This document shows positions 53,659 to 62,463 of a stretch of DNA of 64,000 nt, piece after piece. The stretch lies in NCBI GenBank assembly GCA_964626755.1, contig CAZVGO010000028.1, positions 1 through 64,000 of the forward strand, given 5' to 3'. Position numbers and translations under genes: made by a program. The DNA comes from JACDAV01 sp964626755. Its GTDB lineage: Bacteria > Chloroflexota > Limnocylindria > Limnocylindrales > CSP1-4. Each line of letters starts with the position of its first letter. Positions within the stretch are counted from its first letter, which is position 1. The notes below the pieces were generated by a model, which was given only the letters and a program-made list of their open reading frames with translations, had not been told where the DNA came from and searched no databases.

Positions 53659-53735
53659 GGCGGCGATGGTAGCACCCGGTCTTTCCGGGGCCGCCCGGGT
53701 GGTGTTCCGGCGCACCGAATCCGCCCCCGGAGGCC

Positions 53736-53896
53736 TTGTCTGACAGTCAACAAATCGGCCCTCAACCGACCGCCCTGCCCCAGTTCCGGGCGTCGCCGTG
53801 ACTCCGAGTCAACGATTTGGCGGCTCATCGGTCGCTCAGCCGGCCTCCGAGGCCTCCCCTCCCCGCCAGAGGCCTGGTTTGTTGACTCAGAGACAA
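53736..53896. repeat. Inverted repeat pair with a third internal copy
   Basis: TTGTCTGACAGTCAACAAA (53736-53754) and its inverted counterpart (53878-53896) agree at 16 of 19 positions, enclosing 161 bp. A third copy of the AGTCAAC core lies at 53807-53813 within GACTCCGAGTCAACGATTT. It may be a small non-coding mobile element or a cluster of operator sites upstream of the 53658 promoter. No ORF inside. Confidence 0.5.
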
Positions 53897-53927
53897 CGGC
53901 GTGGCCCTGCCGCGAGCCCGAGGCGAC

Positions 53928-55193
53928 CTACGGGTACAGGCCTCGCATCGACGTGGCGTCGGCCACCCGCTGGACCGCCAGCAGGTATGCCGCCGTGCGC
54001 ATGTCGCACTCCTCGCGCTCGGCGATCGCCAGGGTCTCCGCGAAGGACCGGGTCATGATGCCGCGCAGCTTCTCATTGACGACCGCTTCGCTCCAGTGGT
54101 CCCGGTTGAGGTCCTGGACCCACTCGAAGTAGCTGACGGTCACGCCGCCGGCGTTGCACAGGATGTCCGGGATCATGAATACGCCCCGCCGGGCGAGCTC
54201 CACGTCGGCCTCCGGGGTCGTGGGGCCGTTCGCCGCCTCGGCCAGGATCTTCGCCTTGATGTTGGCGGCGTTGCGGCTCGTGATCTGGTTCTCGAGGGCG
54301 GCCGGGATGAGGATCTCGCAGTCGACCTCGAGCAGCTCCATGTTCGAGACGTCCTTCGAGCCGGGGAGGCCCTGGACCGTGCCGTGCTCCTTCTTCCAGT
54401 TGATGATCCTCGCCACGTCGAGGCCGGCCGCGTTGTGGATCCCGCCGGTCGAGTCGGACACCGCGACGACCGTGGCCCCCTCGTCGGCGATCAGCCGGGC
54501 GGCGATCGAGCCGGCGTTGCCGAAGCCCTGGACCGCCACCCGCGCCTTCTTCAGGTCCATGCCCAGGTGGCGGACGGCCTCGATGATGCAGAAGACCGTG
54601 CCCCGTGCCGTCGCCTCGTTCCGGCCCTCGGAGCCGCCCAGGCTGATCGGCTTGCCGGTCACGACTCCGGGCACCGTGTAGCCTTGGTGCATCGAGTACG
54701 TGTCCATCATCCAGGCCATGACCTGGGCGTTCGTATTGACGTCCGGGGCCGGGATGTCCCGCTCGGGGCCGATGAGGACCTCGATCTCGGTCGTGAACCG
54801 GCGGGTCAGGGCCTCGAGCTCCTTGATCGAGAGCTTCTTCGGGTCGACGATCACCCCGCCCTTGCCGCCGCCGTACGGGATCCCAACGACCGCGCACTTC
54901 CAGGTCATCCACATCGCGAGGGCCTTGACCTCGTCGAGGCTGACGTCCTGGTGGTAGCGGATGCCGCCCTTCGCCGGGCCCCGGCCCAGGTTGTGTTGAA
55001 CCCGGTAGCCGGTGAAGACCTGGACGCTCCCGTCGTCCATCTTCACGGGGAAGTGGACGGTGAGCTCGCGGCGCGGCTGGCGGAGGACCCGCCGCAGGCC
55101 CGGGTCGAGGTTGAGCTTGCCGGCGGCAAGATCGAACTGCCGCTGCGCGATCTCCCACGGGTTGATGTGCGCCGCGACTTGCTCGGTCGTCAT
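53928..55193 (-). CDS. gdhA: Glutamate dehydrogenase (Glu/Leu/Phe/Val family)
   Basis: 421 aa. It interconverts glutamate and 2-oxoglutarate plus ammonia. Visible: GYRVQHNLGRGPAKGGIRYHQDV (substrate Lys), MTWKCAVVGIPYGGGKGGV (catalytic Lys), RDIPAPDVNTNAQVMAWMMDTYS, nucleotide motif VAVQGFGNAGSIAARL, and DILCNAGGVTVSYFEWVQD. ATG 55191-55193; an upstream in-frame Pro/Gly-rich extension is not needed. A -10 TATACT (55270-55275) lies about 75 bp upstream. Confidence 0.95.
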   Translation of the reverse strand: MTTEQVAAHINPWEIAQRQFDLAAGKLNLDPGLRRVLRQPRRELTVHFPVKMDDGSVQVFTGYRVQHNLGRGPAKGGIRYHQDVSLDEVKALAMWMTWKCAVVGIPYGGGKGGVIVDPKKLSIKELEALTRRFTTEIEVLIGPERDIPAPDVNTNAQVMAWMMDTYSMHQGYTVPGVVTGKPISLGGSEGRNEATARGTVFCIIEAVRHLGMDLKKARVAVQGFGNAGSIAARLIADEGATVVAVSDSTGGIHNAAGLDVARIINWKKEHGTVQGLPGSKDVSNMELLEVDCEILIPAALENQITSRNAANIKAKILAEAANGPTTPEADVELARRGVFMIPDILCNAGGVTVSYFEWVQDLNRDHWSEAVVNEKLRGIMTRSFAETLAIAEREECDMRTAAYLLAVQRVADATSMRGLYP

Positions 55194-55361
55194 GACCTCG
55201 AGGACCTCCGTCTGTGGCGGCGTCCGGCCGCCTCGGTTTCGGGCGCGCTGGGCGCCGGGATTTGGACCGAGTATAGCCCCGGGAGAGGCCTCGGACGACT
55301 CCCCGATGGTCCCGTCGCGCAACCTCACCGCAACCGGACCGCAACTTTCGCGTGCGGCGGA

Positions 55362-56213
55362 CTACCGGGCGTAGAGGACGACGGCGCCGAGGCAGCTCGG
55401 CCCGATGTGCGGCCCGACCGAAGCCCCGACCGGCTGGACGGAGACCTGGCTCCGGTCGAGCCTCGAGCCGGCCCGGGCTACGACCTCGTCGCGGAACGTA
55501 TCGGCGTCCGCCGGCGGCGTGAAGAGGACCGCGAGCCGCTCGATCGGCCGCTGGACGAGGAGCTCGATCGTCCGCTCGCGGGCTTTGCCCCGCGTCCGGG
55601 GCTTGTCCGCCGTCTCCACGACCCCGTCCCGGATCGTGATGATCGGCTTGACCGAGAGGAGCGTCCCGATCGCCGCCCGGGCGCCGCTGATCCGGCCGCC
55701 CTTCTTGAGGTACTCGAGCGTGTCGAGCGCGACGTACAGGTCGAGGTCCTTCTTCCGGTCTTCGAGGACGCGGGCGATGTCGGCCGCCGAAGCACCACTC
55801 GCAGCCATCTCCGCGCCGATCTGGGCGAGGATCCCCTCCCCCATCGACGCGCTGCCCGAGTCGACGATGTGGACCTCCCGGTTCGGGAGCATCCCTTTCG
55901 CGATCTCGGCACTCTTTATCGTGGCCGACAGGCTCCCCGCGACGTGGATCGACACGATCGCCTCGGCCCCGTCCGCGAATGCCTTGTCGTAGACCGCCTT
56001 GAACTCGCCGGGCGCGGACGCGGCCGTGGTCGGGAACGGGGCGTCCGGCGCGGTCATCCGGCGCCAGAACTCGTCGGTCGAAAGGTCGACCCCCGCCTTG
56101 AAGGTCTGCTGCCCGAAGTTGACGATCAGCGGGACGACCGCGATGCCTGCCGCGGCGGCTGCTGACGGCGGCAGGTCCGACGCTGAATCGGTGACGATCG
56201 CGACGCGGCTCAC
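55362..56213 (-). CDS. DegV family fatty-acid-binding protein
   Basis: 283 aa two-domain DegV/FakB-like protein. Visible: AIVTDSASDLPPSAAAA, the PTTAASAPGEF segment, IHVAGSLSATIKSAE, VDSGSASMGEG, LEYLKKGGRISGARAAIGTLLSVKPII, and a C-terminal SVGPHIGPSCLGAVV. Such proteins carry fatty acids for a FakA-type kinase; no fakA is nearby. GTG 56211-56213 with GGAGGAGGAG upstream and a -10 TATGAT near 56257. Confidence 0.92.
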   Translation of the reverse strand: MSRVAIVTDSASDLPPSAAAAAGIAVVPLIVNFGQQTFKAGVDLSTDEFWRRMTAPDAPFPTTAASAPGEFKAVYDKAFADGAEAIVSIHVAGSLSATIKSAEIAKGMLPNREVHIVDSGSASMGEGILAQIGAEMAASGASAADIARVLEDRKKDLDLYVALDTLEYLKKGGRISGARAAIGTLLSVKPIITIRDGVVETADKPRTRGKARERTIELLVQRPIERLAVLFTPPADADTFRDEVVARAGSRLDRSQVSVQPVGASVGPHIGPSCLGAVVLYAR

Positions 56214-56282
56214 GTGGCTCCTCCTCCAACGCGCTGCCCACCCCCGGTTCGGGCGATCATACGGGGCTGATGCGAGGCCCCG

Positions 56283-57563
56283 TCAGGTCGCCGGCGCGCC
56301 CGGAGCTACGCCCACCTCGTACTCGACCGAGCGCAGCCGCGACAGGGGCAGGATCGCGATCGCAAGGAGGCCAAGCGTCGCGATGAGGATTCCGTCGATC
56401 CCGAACGGGCCGGCAGCGGCTCCGCCGAGGAACGCTCCGCCGATCTGGCCGAGGGCGAGGAAGACCGAATAGAGACCCATGATCGCGCCGCGGTCGGCCG
56501 GGTAGGCCTCGCTCACGTCGGCCAGGAGGCCCAGGGCGGCCGGCGTGGCCCCGGCGAGGACAAACAGGCCGCCGGCCGCTGCGAGTCCGAAGGCGAGCAG
56601 GTAGAGGTCGGGTTGGCCGCGGCTGTGATTGATCACGACCGCCGACCCGACGGTCACGGCGCCGCCGAGGATTCCGTACAGGATGATCGTCGTCCGGCGC
56701 ATGTTCTTGAACCGGTCGCCCCAGTACCAGAGCCCGGCGAAGAACACGACCAATCCGACGGCGGCCCCGAGCGCGATCTGGGCACCCTGGAACTGGCCCA
56801 TCAGGAGCTGGTCGGCGAATCGCGGATCCGGCTGCCTGATGAGCTGGAAGATCGACTGGCTCGTCCACAGCCCGAGGGCCGCGTTGATCGCGATCCAGGT
56901 CGGGGCGAGCAGCCAGACGTGGGAGCTCGTCAGGAGGGCGAGATACCGCCGCCACCCGAAGTGCGGCGCATCGAGCGTCGCCTTCTCACCGGCCGGGGTC
57001 GCGACGCCAACCCGGTAGATGAGGAACGACACCCCGTAGATCACGGCGTTGAGGAGGAACGCGTCGCGGCCCATGCCGGACCACACTCCCGGGATGCCGT
57101 CGTACAAAAGGCCGGCGAGAACGAAGCCCACCCCGAGGCCGGCGAGTGTCGCTCCCTCGAAACGGGCCGACATTCGTCCACGGAGCAGCTCGTTGCCCGC
57201 CGTCGCCATCGCGATGAAGCCGAGGATCGACGGGACGGAGGCCGCTGTCGACGCGCCCTCGAGCCAGCGGGTCGCGCCGATCACGAAGATGTCCGTCGAC
57301 GCCCAGGTCATGACGACCGCGATGACGCCGAAGATCGGCCCGACCTGCATGATCCGGTGGTGGCCGAACCGGTCGGACAGCAGACCGAACGGGGTTGACA
57401 GGACGAGCTCAGCGGCGAAGAACGTCGCGGTGAGCAGCGCGAGCGTCAGCTCGTTGGTATTGAGGACGCGGTCCGCGTAGAAGACGAGCAGCCCGCCGGT
57501 CAACCCGGTGCTGAGGCGCAGCGTGAACGTGCCGAAGAGCACGGCATACAGCGAGCGGGTCAC
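56283..57563 (-). CDS. MFS transporter
   Basis: 426 aa, about 12 membrane helices. Visible: FAAELVLSTPFGLLSDRFGHHR (loop 2-3 signature region), YGVSFLIYRVG, and a second-half GLLADVSEAYPADRGAIMGLYSVFLALGQIGGAFLG. Substrate unknown. GTG 57561-57563 follows TACGCT by 6 nt (leaderless candidate). A longer open frame through the divergent neighbour is shadow. Confidence 0.85.
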   Translation of the reverse strand: MTRSLYAVLFGTFTLRLSTGLTGGLLVFYADRVLNTNELTLALLTATFFAAELVLSTPFGLLSDRFGHHRIMQVGPIFGVIAVVMTWASTDIFVIGATRWLEGASTAASVPSILGFIAMATAGNELLRGRMSARFEGATLAGLGVGFVLAGLLYDGIPGVWSGMGRDAFLLNAVIYGVSFLIYRVGVATPAGEKATLDAPHFGWRRYLALLTSSHVWLLAPTWIAINAALGLWTSQSIFQLIRQPDPRFADQLLMGQFQGAQIALGAAVGLVVFFAGLWYWGDRFKNMRRTTIILYGILGGAVTVGSAVVINHSRGQPDLYLLAFGLAAAGGLFVLAGATPAALGLLADVSEAYPADRGAIMGLYSVFLALGQIGGAFLGGAAAGPFGIDGILIATLGLLAIAILPLSRLRSVEYEVGVAPGAPAT

Positions 57564-57590
57564 ACTGAAAGCGTAGCGGGCCTGCCCGCC

Positions 57591-57596
57591 TAGAAT
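57591..57596 (+). promoter_or_regulatory. -10 element of the gamma-glutamyltranspeptidase gene
   Basis: TAGAAT followed by 6 nt and the ATG at 57603. A leaderless transcript is predicted. It lies 28 bp from the opposing MFS start, forming a compact divergent promoter. Confidence 0.5.
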
Positions 57597-57602
57597 GCGG
57601 CG

Positions 57603-59267
57603 ATGCCCGAATCCCTCCTCGTCCCGGTGCCGCTCGCGCGGGGCCGGCGCGGCGCCGTCGTCGCTCCCCATCACCTCGCGACCGCTGCCGGCCTCGAGAT
57701 CCTTGCCGCCGGCGGCTCGGCCGTCGACGCGGCGATCGCGACGAACGCCGTCCTCGGCGTCGTCATGCCGAGCGGCTGCGGGATTGGCGGGGATGCGTTC
57801 TGGCTCCTCTGGGACGCGGCGTCCCGTCGCCAGCACGCCTTGAACGGGTCCGGCCGAGCCGCCGCCGCGGCCGACGCCGGGCGGCTTCGCGAGCAGGGGC
57901 TGCGTACGCTCCCGCTACACGGGGGCCTGTCGATCTCGGTTCCCGGTGCGGTTCGATCGTGGGGAGACGCGCACGCCCGCTTCGGGCGGCTGTCACGGGC
58001 GGTCATCCTCGGCCGGGCGATCGAGCTCGCGGACGGCGGTTTCCCGGCAACCAACTCGTTCATCAGGGCGGTTGAGCGGACGGCGGAGATCGTCGCGCGG
58101 GACATCGGCCCGGACTCCGGTTTCGAGCGGGTCTACCGGCCGCACGGCTGCGCCTGGCGTCCCGGCGAGCTCATCCGGCTGCCGGCCCTCGCCGCCACGC
58201 TGCGCCTGCTCGCGGAGGACGGCTTCGAGGCGTTCTACACGGGCGACCTCGCCGAACGCCAGGCTCGCGCCCTCGCCGCGGCCGGCTCGGAGATCACCGC
58301 CGCGGACCTCGAGGCGCACGAGTCCACGTGGACGAACCCGATCTCGACCACGTACCGCGGGGTCCGCATCACGACCCACCCGCCGAACAGCTCCGGTCTC
58401 GTCGCCCTCGAGCTGCTCAACATCCTCGAGAAGTTCGATCCGCCGGCCGCGGCGGTCTTCGCCGCCGGACGCGGCGCTGATGCCCGCTGGGTCCACCTCG
58501 GGATCGAGGCGTCGAAGCTCGCGATGGCGGATCGGGATGCCCACCTGACCGATCCGGACTTCCACGTGATCCCGATCGACCGGCTCCTCGACAAGGCATA
58601 TGCGGCGGAGCTCGCCGGGCAGATCGACCCGGCCCGGGCCGCGCGCCCCCCGGCCGCGACGGCGCCCAGAGGCGGCGGCACGATCTATCTCGCGGTGGTC
58701 GATGGGGAGGGCAACGCGATCAGCCTGATCGAGTCGAACTACATGGGCTTCGGGTCCGGGATCGTCGACCCAGATACCGGGATCCACTACCAGAACCGGG
58801 GCTCGTACTTCAGCCTCGATCCCGACCACCCCAACGTCCTTGCCCCGGGCAAGCGGACCCTCCACACCCTGATGCCAGGGATGCTCTTCCGGGACGACGC
58901 TGCGCCGTGGGTCGTGGCCGGGTCGATGGGCGGCGACGCGCAGCCCCAGATCCATGCCCAGCTCGTCTCGTGCCTCGTCGACGGCGGCGTGGACGTCGGC
59001 GCCGGCGTGGCCTCGCCGCGCTGGTACGTCCAGTCGGACGCGCACTTCGCTCCGCCGGTCGAGGTCCGGGCCGAGCCGCGCTTCGCCCCGGGCGTGCTCG
59101 AGGAGCTGGAGGCGATGGGCCACCCGGTGACCCGGACCGAGCCCTTCGACAGCTGGCTCGGCCACTGCCACGCGATCGAGCTGGTGAGCGGCGGACCGGG
59201 CGCCAGGGACGGCTCGCTGGCCGCGGCGACGGACCCCCGGAGCGACGGACGGCCCGCCATGCGTTGA
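57603..59267 (+). CDS. Gamma-glutamyltranspeptidase family protein
   Basis: 554 aa Ntn-hydrolase. The large-subunit part has AAGGSAVDAAIATNAVLGVVMPSGCGIGGDAFWLLWD; the autoprocessing nucleophile is Thr in GGGTIYLAVVDGEGNAISLIESN, followed by the small subunit with GKRTLHTLMPGM and the GGSMGG-type loop GSMGGDAQPQ. No signal peptide, so it is probably cytoplasmic. It may cleave gamma-glutamyl compounds or be a cephalosporin acylase-like relative. Confidence 0.9.
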   Translation: MPESLLVPVPLARGRRGAVVAPHHLATAAGLEILAAGGSAVDAAIATNAVLGVVMPSGCGIGGDAFWLLWDAASRRQHALNGSGRAAAAADAGRLREQGLRTLPLHGGLSISVPGAVRSWGDAHARFGRLSRAVILGRAIELADGGFPATNSFIRAVERTAEIVARDIGPDSGFERVYRPHGCAWRPGELIRLPALAATLRLLAEDGFEAFYTGDLAERQARALAAAGSEITAADLEAHESTWTNPISTTYRGVRITTHPPNSSGLVALELLNILEKFDPPAAAVFAAGRGADARWVHLGIEASKLAMADRDAHLTDPDFHVIPIDRLLDKAYAAELAGQIDPARAARPPAATAPRGGGTIYLAVVDGEGNAISLIESNYMGFGSGIVDPDTGIHYQNRGSYFSLDPDHPNVLAPGKRTLHTLMPGMLFRDDAAPWVVAGSMGGDAQPQIHAQLVSCLVDGGVDVGAGVASPRWYVQSDAHFAPPVEVRAEPRFAPGVLEELEAMGHPVTRTEPFDSWLGHCHAIELVSGGPGARDGSLAAATDPRSDGRPAMR

Positions 59268-59373
59268 CGGCAGGGCTGGCTATACTCCTCCGTGCCGGTG
59301 GCAGGCTGCGCTCACACGAGGCCGCCACCGGTCTCCATGCCGGCGAGGCGGGAGGGCGCAGGCGGAGGGCGGC

Positions 59374-59646
59374 GTGACCTCGAACGTCGGGCAGAACTAC
59401 CCGTACACGAGCGAGACCGAGTCGGACCGCGCCGCGACGGTCGCCCGCCTCGTGGCCGCCCGCGAGGGGCTCGCCACCACGATCTCCGCCGAAACGACGC
59501 CGCTCGACCCCCACGACCGTTGGTGGGTCTGGAAGTGCCCGACGAAGGGATGCCCGGGCCTCCTCCACGCGGCCGGCTACGCCCGCGACCTCCATGCCAT
59601 GTGGGTCGTGTGCGACGGGACGTGCGCAAAGACGTTCCTGCGCTAA
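59374..59646 (+). CDS. Small zinc-ribbon-like protein
   Basis: 90 aa. The C-terminal half has WKCPTKGCPGLLHAAGYARDLHAMWVVCDGTC: cysteine pairs C54/C59 and C79/C83 suggest a zinc ribbon. N-terminal half is helical. Function unknown. GTG start with GGAGGG upstream. A -10 TATACT (59281-59286) precedes an 80-nt leader that can form a CCGGTGGC/GCCACCGG hairpin. It begins a probable operon with azlC and azlD. Confidence 0.6.
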   Translation: MTSNVGQNYPYTSETESDRAATVARLVAAREGLATTISAETTPLDPHDRWWVWKCPTKGCPGLLHAAGYARDLHAMWVVCDGTCAKTFLR

Positions 59647-59662
59647 GAGCGCGGGGCGCCGG

Positions 59663-60460
59663 ATGACCGACCCCGGACTCTCCGCCCACCGCCGCCAGCT
59701 CGTCGTCGACGGCATCGGGATCATCGTCACCGCGGCGGGCTTCGGGTTCGTGTACGGGGTGGCCGCCGGCGCGGCGGGCTTCACGCTCCTCGACGCGAGC
59801 GCGATGAGTGTCATCGTCTTCGGGGGGGCCGCCCAGTTCGCCGCCATCGGCTACGTCGCCGGCGGATTCTCGTGGCTCGGGATCGTCCTGCTGACCGCGT
59901 TCCTCAACGCGCGGCATGTCCTCTACTCCGCTGCGCTCGCCCCGTGGCTCGCCGACCGCCGCCTCGCCGAGCGGGCAGTCATGGCCCACCTCCTGACCGA
60001 CGAGGCATTCGCGCTGTCGATCACCCACTTCCGGCGCGTCGGGCGGGCCGACACGTGGGGCTACTGGTTCGCCGCGATCGGGGCGACGTTCATTCCGTGG
60101 AACCTCGCGACGATCGCCGGGGTGCTCGTCGGCGGCGCGATTCCGGACCCGTCGCGATTCGGGCTGGGCGTCGTCTTCCCCGCGGCGATGGCCGGGCTCG
60201 CCGTCGGCCTGGCGACGGGCCGGCGCGAGATTGTCGCGGCGGTCGTCGGCGCGGTCCTCGGCGTCGCGATCTCGCTCGCCTGGGACCCGGCCATCGGGAT
60301 CATCGCCGGCGGGTTGGGCGGACCGCTCGTGGCCCTGGCGCTGCCCGGCGCGCCGATGCGGGAGCGCTATCCCGGCGATCCGGTCCCGCTCGGTGTGGCC
60401 CACCCGGAACGGCTGATCGACGAGGGCGGGCTCGAGGGCCCGACGGATCGGCGGCCGTGA
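59663..60460 (+). CDS. azlC: AzlC family branched-chain amino acid exporter, large subunit
   Basis: 265 aa, about seven membrane helices. Visible: FGFVYGVAAGAAGFTLLDASAMSVIVFGGAAQFAAIGYVAGG, LLTAFLNARHVLYSAALAPWL (the N-[AL]-R-[HY] motif) and LLTDEAFAL. With AzlD it exports branched-chain amino acids or analogues. ATG 59663; overlaps azlD (GTGA). Confidence 0.92.
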   Translation: MTDPGLSAHRRQLVVDGIGIIVTAAGFGFVYGVAAGAAGFTLLDASAMSVIVFGGAAQFAAIGYVAGGFSWLGIVLLTAFLNARHVLYSAALAPWLADRRLAERAVMAHLLTDEAFALSITHFRRVGRADTWGYWFAAIGATFIPWNLATIAGVLVGGAIPDPSRFGLGVVFPAAMAGLAVGLATGRREIVAAVVGAVLGVAISLAWDPAIGIIAGGLGGPLVALALPGAPMRERYPGDPVPLGVAHPERLIDEGGLEGPTDRRP

Positions 60461-60795
60461 GCCTCGTCCCGCTCGCGTTCCTCATGGCGCTCGTGACGTA
60501 TCCGTCGCGCGCGCTGCCGCTGCTGCTCGTCCGGTCGGCGCGCTTCCCCGCCCCGCTGCTCGCCTACCTGCGACTCGTCGGCCCGGCCGTGCTCGCTGCG
60601 CTTGCCGCGGTCAATACCGTGGTCGTCGTCGAGACGGCGGCCGATGGCGGGCGTATCGCGTCATTCCATGTCGGAGTCGAGTGGATCGCGGTGCTCGTGT
60701 GTCTCGCCCTCGTCGCCTGGCGAAAGAACCTGTTCCTCGGCATCGCGGCCGCGGTCGCGATCGTCGCGCTGGCACGCGCGGCGGGAATCGGTTAG
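60457..60795 (+). CDS. azlD: AzlD family branched-chain amino acid exporter, small subunit
   Basis: 112 aa with about four helices: PLAFLMALVTYPSRALPLLL (the TYxxRxLP motif), LRLVGPAVLAALAAVNTVV, and a final VCLALVAWRKNLFLGIAAAVAIVALAR. GTG 60457 overlaps the azlC stop, the standard arrangement. The 3' end overlaps the opposing RidA gene by 4 bp. Confidence 0.9.
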   Translation: MSLVPLAFLMALVTYPSRALPLLLVRSARFPAPLLAYLRLVGPAVLAALAAVNTVVVVETAADGGRIASFHVGVEWIAVLVCLALVAWRKNLFLGIAAAVAIVALARAAGIG

Positions 60796-61196
60796 CCGCG
60801 GCTGGCCTCGGCCTCGATCTCGACGAGCAACGACGGATCCATCAACGCCGACACCTCGACCATCGTCGCGGCCGGGCGGATCGCCCCGAAGACCTCGCCG
60901 TGGACCGCGCTGATCGCGGCCGATGAGCCGGCGATGTCGACGACGAACATCCGCGTCCGGACGACGTCGGCGAGCGAGAAGCCGCCCTCCTCGAGGGCGC
61001 GGCCGATGATCTCGAACACGGCCCACGCCTGGCCCGCGGCGTCGCCCGGGTGCCGCGAGCGCCCGTCCGGTCCCGCGTCCGTCGTGCCCGCGACCCAGCA
61101 CGAATCGCCGACGACGACCGCGCGGCTGTAGCCGGCGACCGATTCCCACGGGCCGCCCGACGAGACGAGCCGCCGGCTCACCGCGGGACCGCTCAC
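60792..61196 (-). CDS. RidA/YjgF/YER057c/UK114 family protein
   Basis: 134 aa, the family's usual size. It hydrolyses reactive imines or related enamines. Visible: YSRAVVVGDSCWVAGTT, AVFEIIGRALEEGGFSLADVVRTRMFVVDI with the conserved Arg, and IRPAATMVEVSALMDPSLLVEIEAEA. GTG 61194-61196, 7 bp after the M20 peptidase; a second GTG 15 nt later is possible. Confidence 0.9.
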   Translation of the reverse strand: MSGPAVSRRLVSSGGPWESVAGYSRAVVVGDSCWVAGTTDAGPDGRSRHPGDAAGQAWAVFEIIGRALEEGGFSLADVVRTRMFVVDIAGSSAAISAVHGEVFGAIRPAATMVEVSALMDPSLLVEIEAEASRG

Positions 61197-61203
61197 CGCC
61201 GTG

Positions 61204-62424
61204 TCACCGGCGCCAACCGGCGACGACCGGGTCGCGCGCGATCGCCACGAGGAGCCCGGCGAGGAGCGTCGTCCGGGGCACGATCGAATCGACCTCGAGG
61301 TACTCCGCCGGCGAGTGGTCGTTGCCGCCGATCGGGCCGAGCCCGTCGATGGTGGGCACGCCGAGGCCCGCGGTCGTATTTGCATCCGACGCGCCCCCGG
61401 TGAGCGTGTCGCGCACTTCGAACCCGAGCCGCTTCGCCACGGCCTGGACATGCTCGACGAGCCGCCCGGACCGCTCGAGCTTCTCCATCGGCCAGTGGCG
61501 GCCCATCTGTTCAGCGTCGACCCGCGTGTCCGGCACGGTCGTCGACGCGGCCAGCTCGCGGATCGCTGCCTCGGCGGCCTCGAGGTCCGCCCGCGCGACC
61601 GCCCGGACGTCGACCTCGAGCGTGCACCGCTCCGGCACGACGTTCGGTCGCGTCCCGCCGCTGATCACGCCCGGATTCACCGTGACCTCCGGCCAGCGCC
61701 CGTTGAGCGCCTGGAGCGCGGCCACGAGCCGGGCCGCCTCAACGATCGCGTTGCGGCCCTTCTCCGGCTCGACGCCGGCGTGGGCCGCGCGGCCGTGGAC
61801 GGTGAGGCGCAGGTCGAGGATCCCCTTGCGGGCGGACACGATGTCGCCGTTGGCGCGGGCACATTCGAGGACGAGGCAGGCGTCGGCGTTCGCGGTGAGC
61901 GCCCGGATGTGGGGGCTCGAGCTCGGCGAACCAATCTCCTCGTCCGGGTTGGCGACGAACACGAGCCGCTCGAACGGCAGACCGCCGAGCGTGCCGCGAA
62001 CCGCCTGGATCGCGTAGAGCCCTGCGAGCAGGCCGGACTTCATGTCCGTGACGCCCGGCCCGTACGCCCGGCCGCCCTCGATCCGGAACGGCCGCTCGGC
62101 CGCCGTGCCCTCGTCGAACACCGTGTCGAGATGGCCGATGAGGAGGAGCCGCGGTCCGGCCCCCGCCCCCTCGAACGTCCCGACGACCGTCTCGCCGAGC
62201 GTGTCGTGGGCCCGCTGCTCGACCTTGGCACCCATGCGCTCGAGAAACTCGGCCGTCCACTGCCCGACCGCATCGACGCCCGCCTTCGAATAGCTGCCGC
62301 AGTCCGTGTTGACGAGGCGCTCGAGATCGGCGAGGTAGGACGGGAGCGCCTGTTCGACGCGTTCGCGGAGCGCCTCGAGATCAGCCTGCTCGACTCCGCC
62401 ACCGGGCTCCGCGGCCGTCTTCAT
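61204..62424 (-). CDS. M20 family metallopeptidase (CPG2/ArgE-like)
   Basis: 406 aa. Zinc ligands: His-Asp in LLLIGHLDTVFDEG, Asp in GPGVTDMKSGL, Glu-Glu in NPDEEIGSP, Glu in VLECARANG and His near the end in GGNDHSPAEY. The lid domain contains HGRAAHAGVEPEKGRNAI. Resembles carboxypeptidase G2-type enzymes; substrate unknown. ATG 62422-62424 follows TAGACT by 6 nt (leaderless). Confidence 0.9.
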   Translation of the reverse strand: MKTAAEPGGGVEQADLEALRERVEQALPSYLADLERLVNTDCGSYSKAGVDAVGQWTAEFLERMGAKVEQRAHDTLGETVVGTFEGAGAGPRLLLIGHLDTVFDEGTAAERPFRIEGGRAYGPGVTDMKSGLLAGLYAIQAVRGTLGGLPFERLVFVANPDEEIGSPSSSPHIRALTANADACLVLECARANGDIVSARKGILDLRLTVHGRAAHAGVEPEKGRNAIVEAARLVAALQALNGRWPEVTVNPGVISGGTRPNVVPERCTLEVDVRAVARADLEAAEAAIRELAASTTVPDTRVDAEQMGRHWPMEKLERSGRLVEHVQAVAKRLGFEVRDTLTGGASDANTTAGLGVPTIDGLGPIGGNDHSPAEYLEVDSIVPRTTLLAGLLVAIARDPVVAGWRR

Positions 62425-62430
62425 CGGGGC

Positions 62431-62454
62431 AGTCTATCGAGACGTTGGTATCCT
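62431..62454. promoter_or_regulatory. Divergent -10 pair between the M20 peptidase and Mur ligase genes
   Basis: On the minus strand TAGACT (62431-62436) serves the peptidase; on the plus strand TATCCT (62449-62454) is 9 nt before the Mur ligase GTG. The start codons are only 39 bp apart, so both transcripts are probably leaderless and their promoters must interfere or be co-controlled. Confidence 0.5.
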
Positions 62455-62463
62455 GCGCGAACC

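Noticed and set aside
54073..56241. 722-residue minus-strand open frame
   Set aside because: A frame-shifted shadow of gdhA and the DegV gene; both real proteins have all family motifs in another frame.
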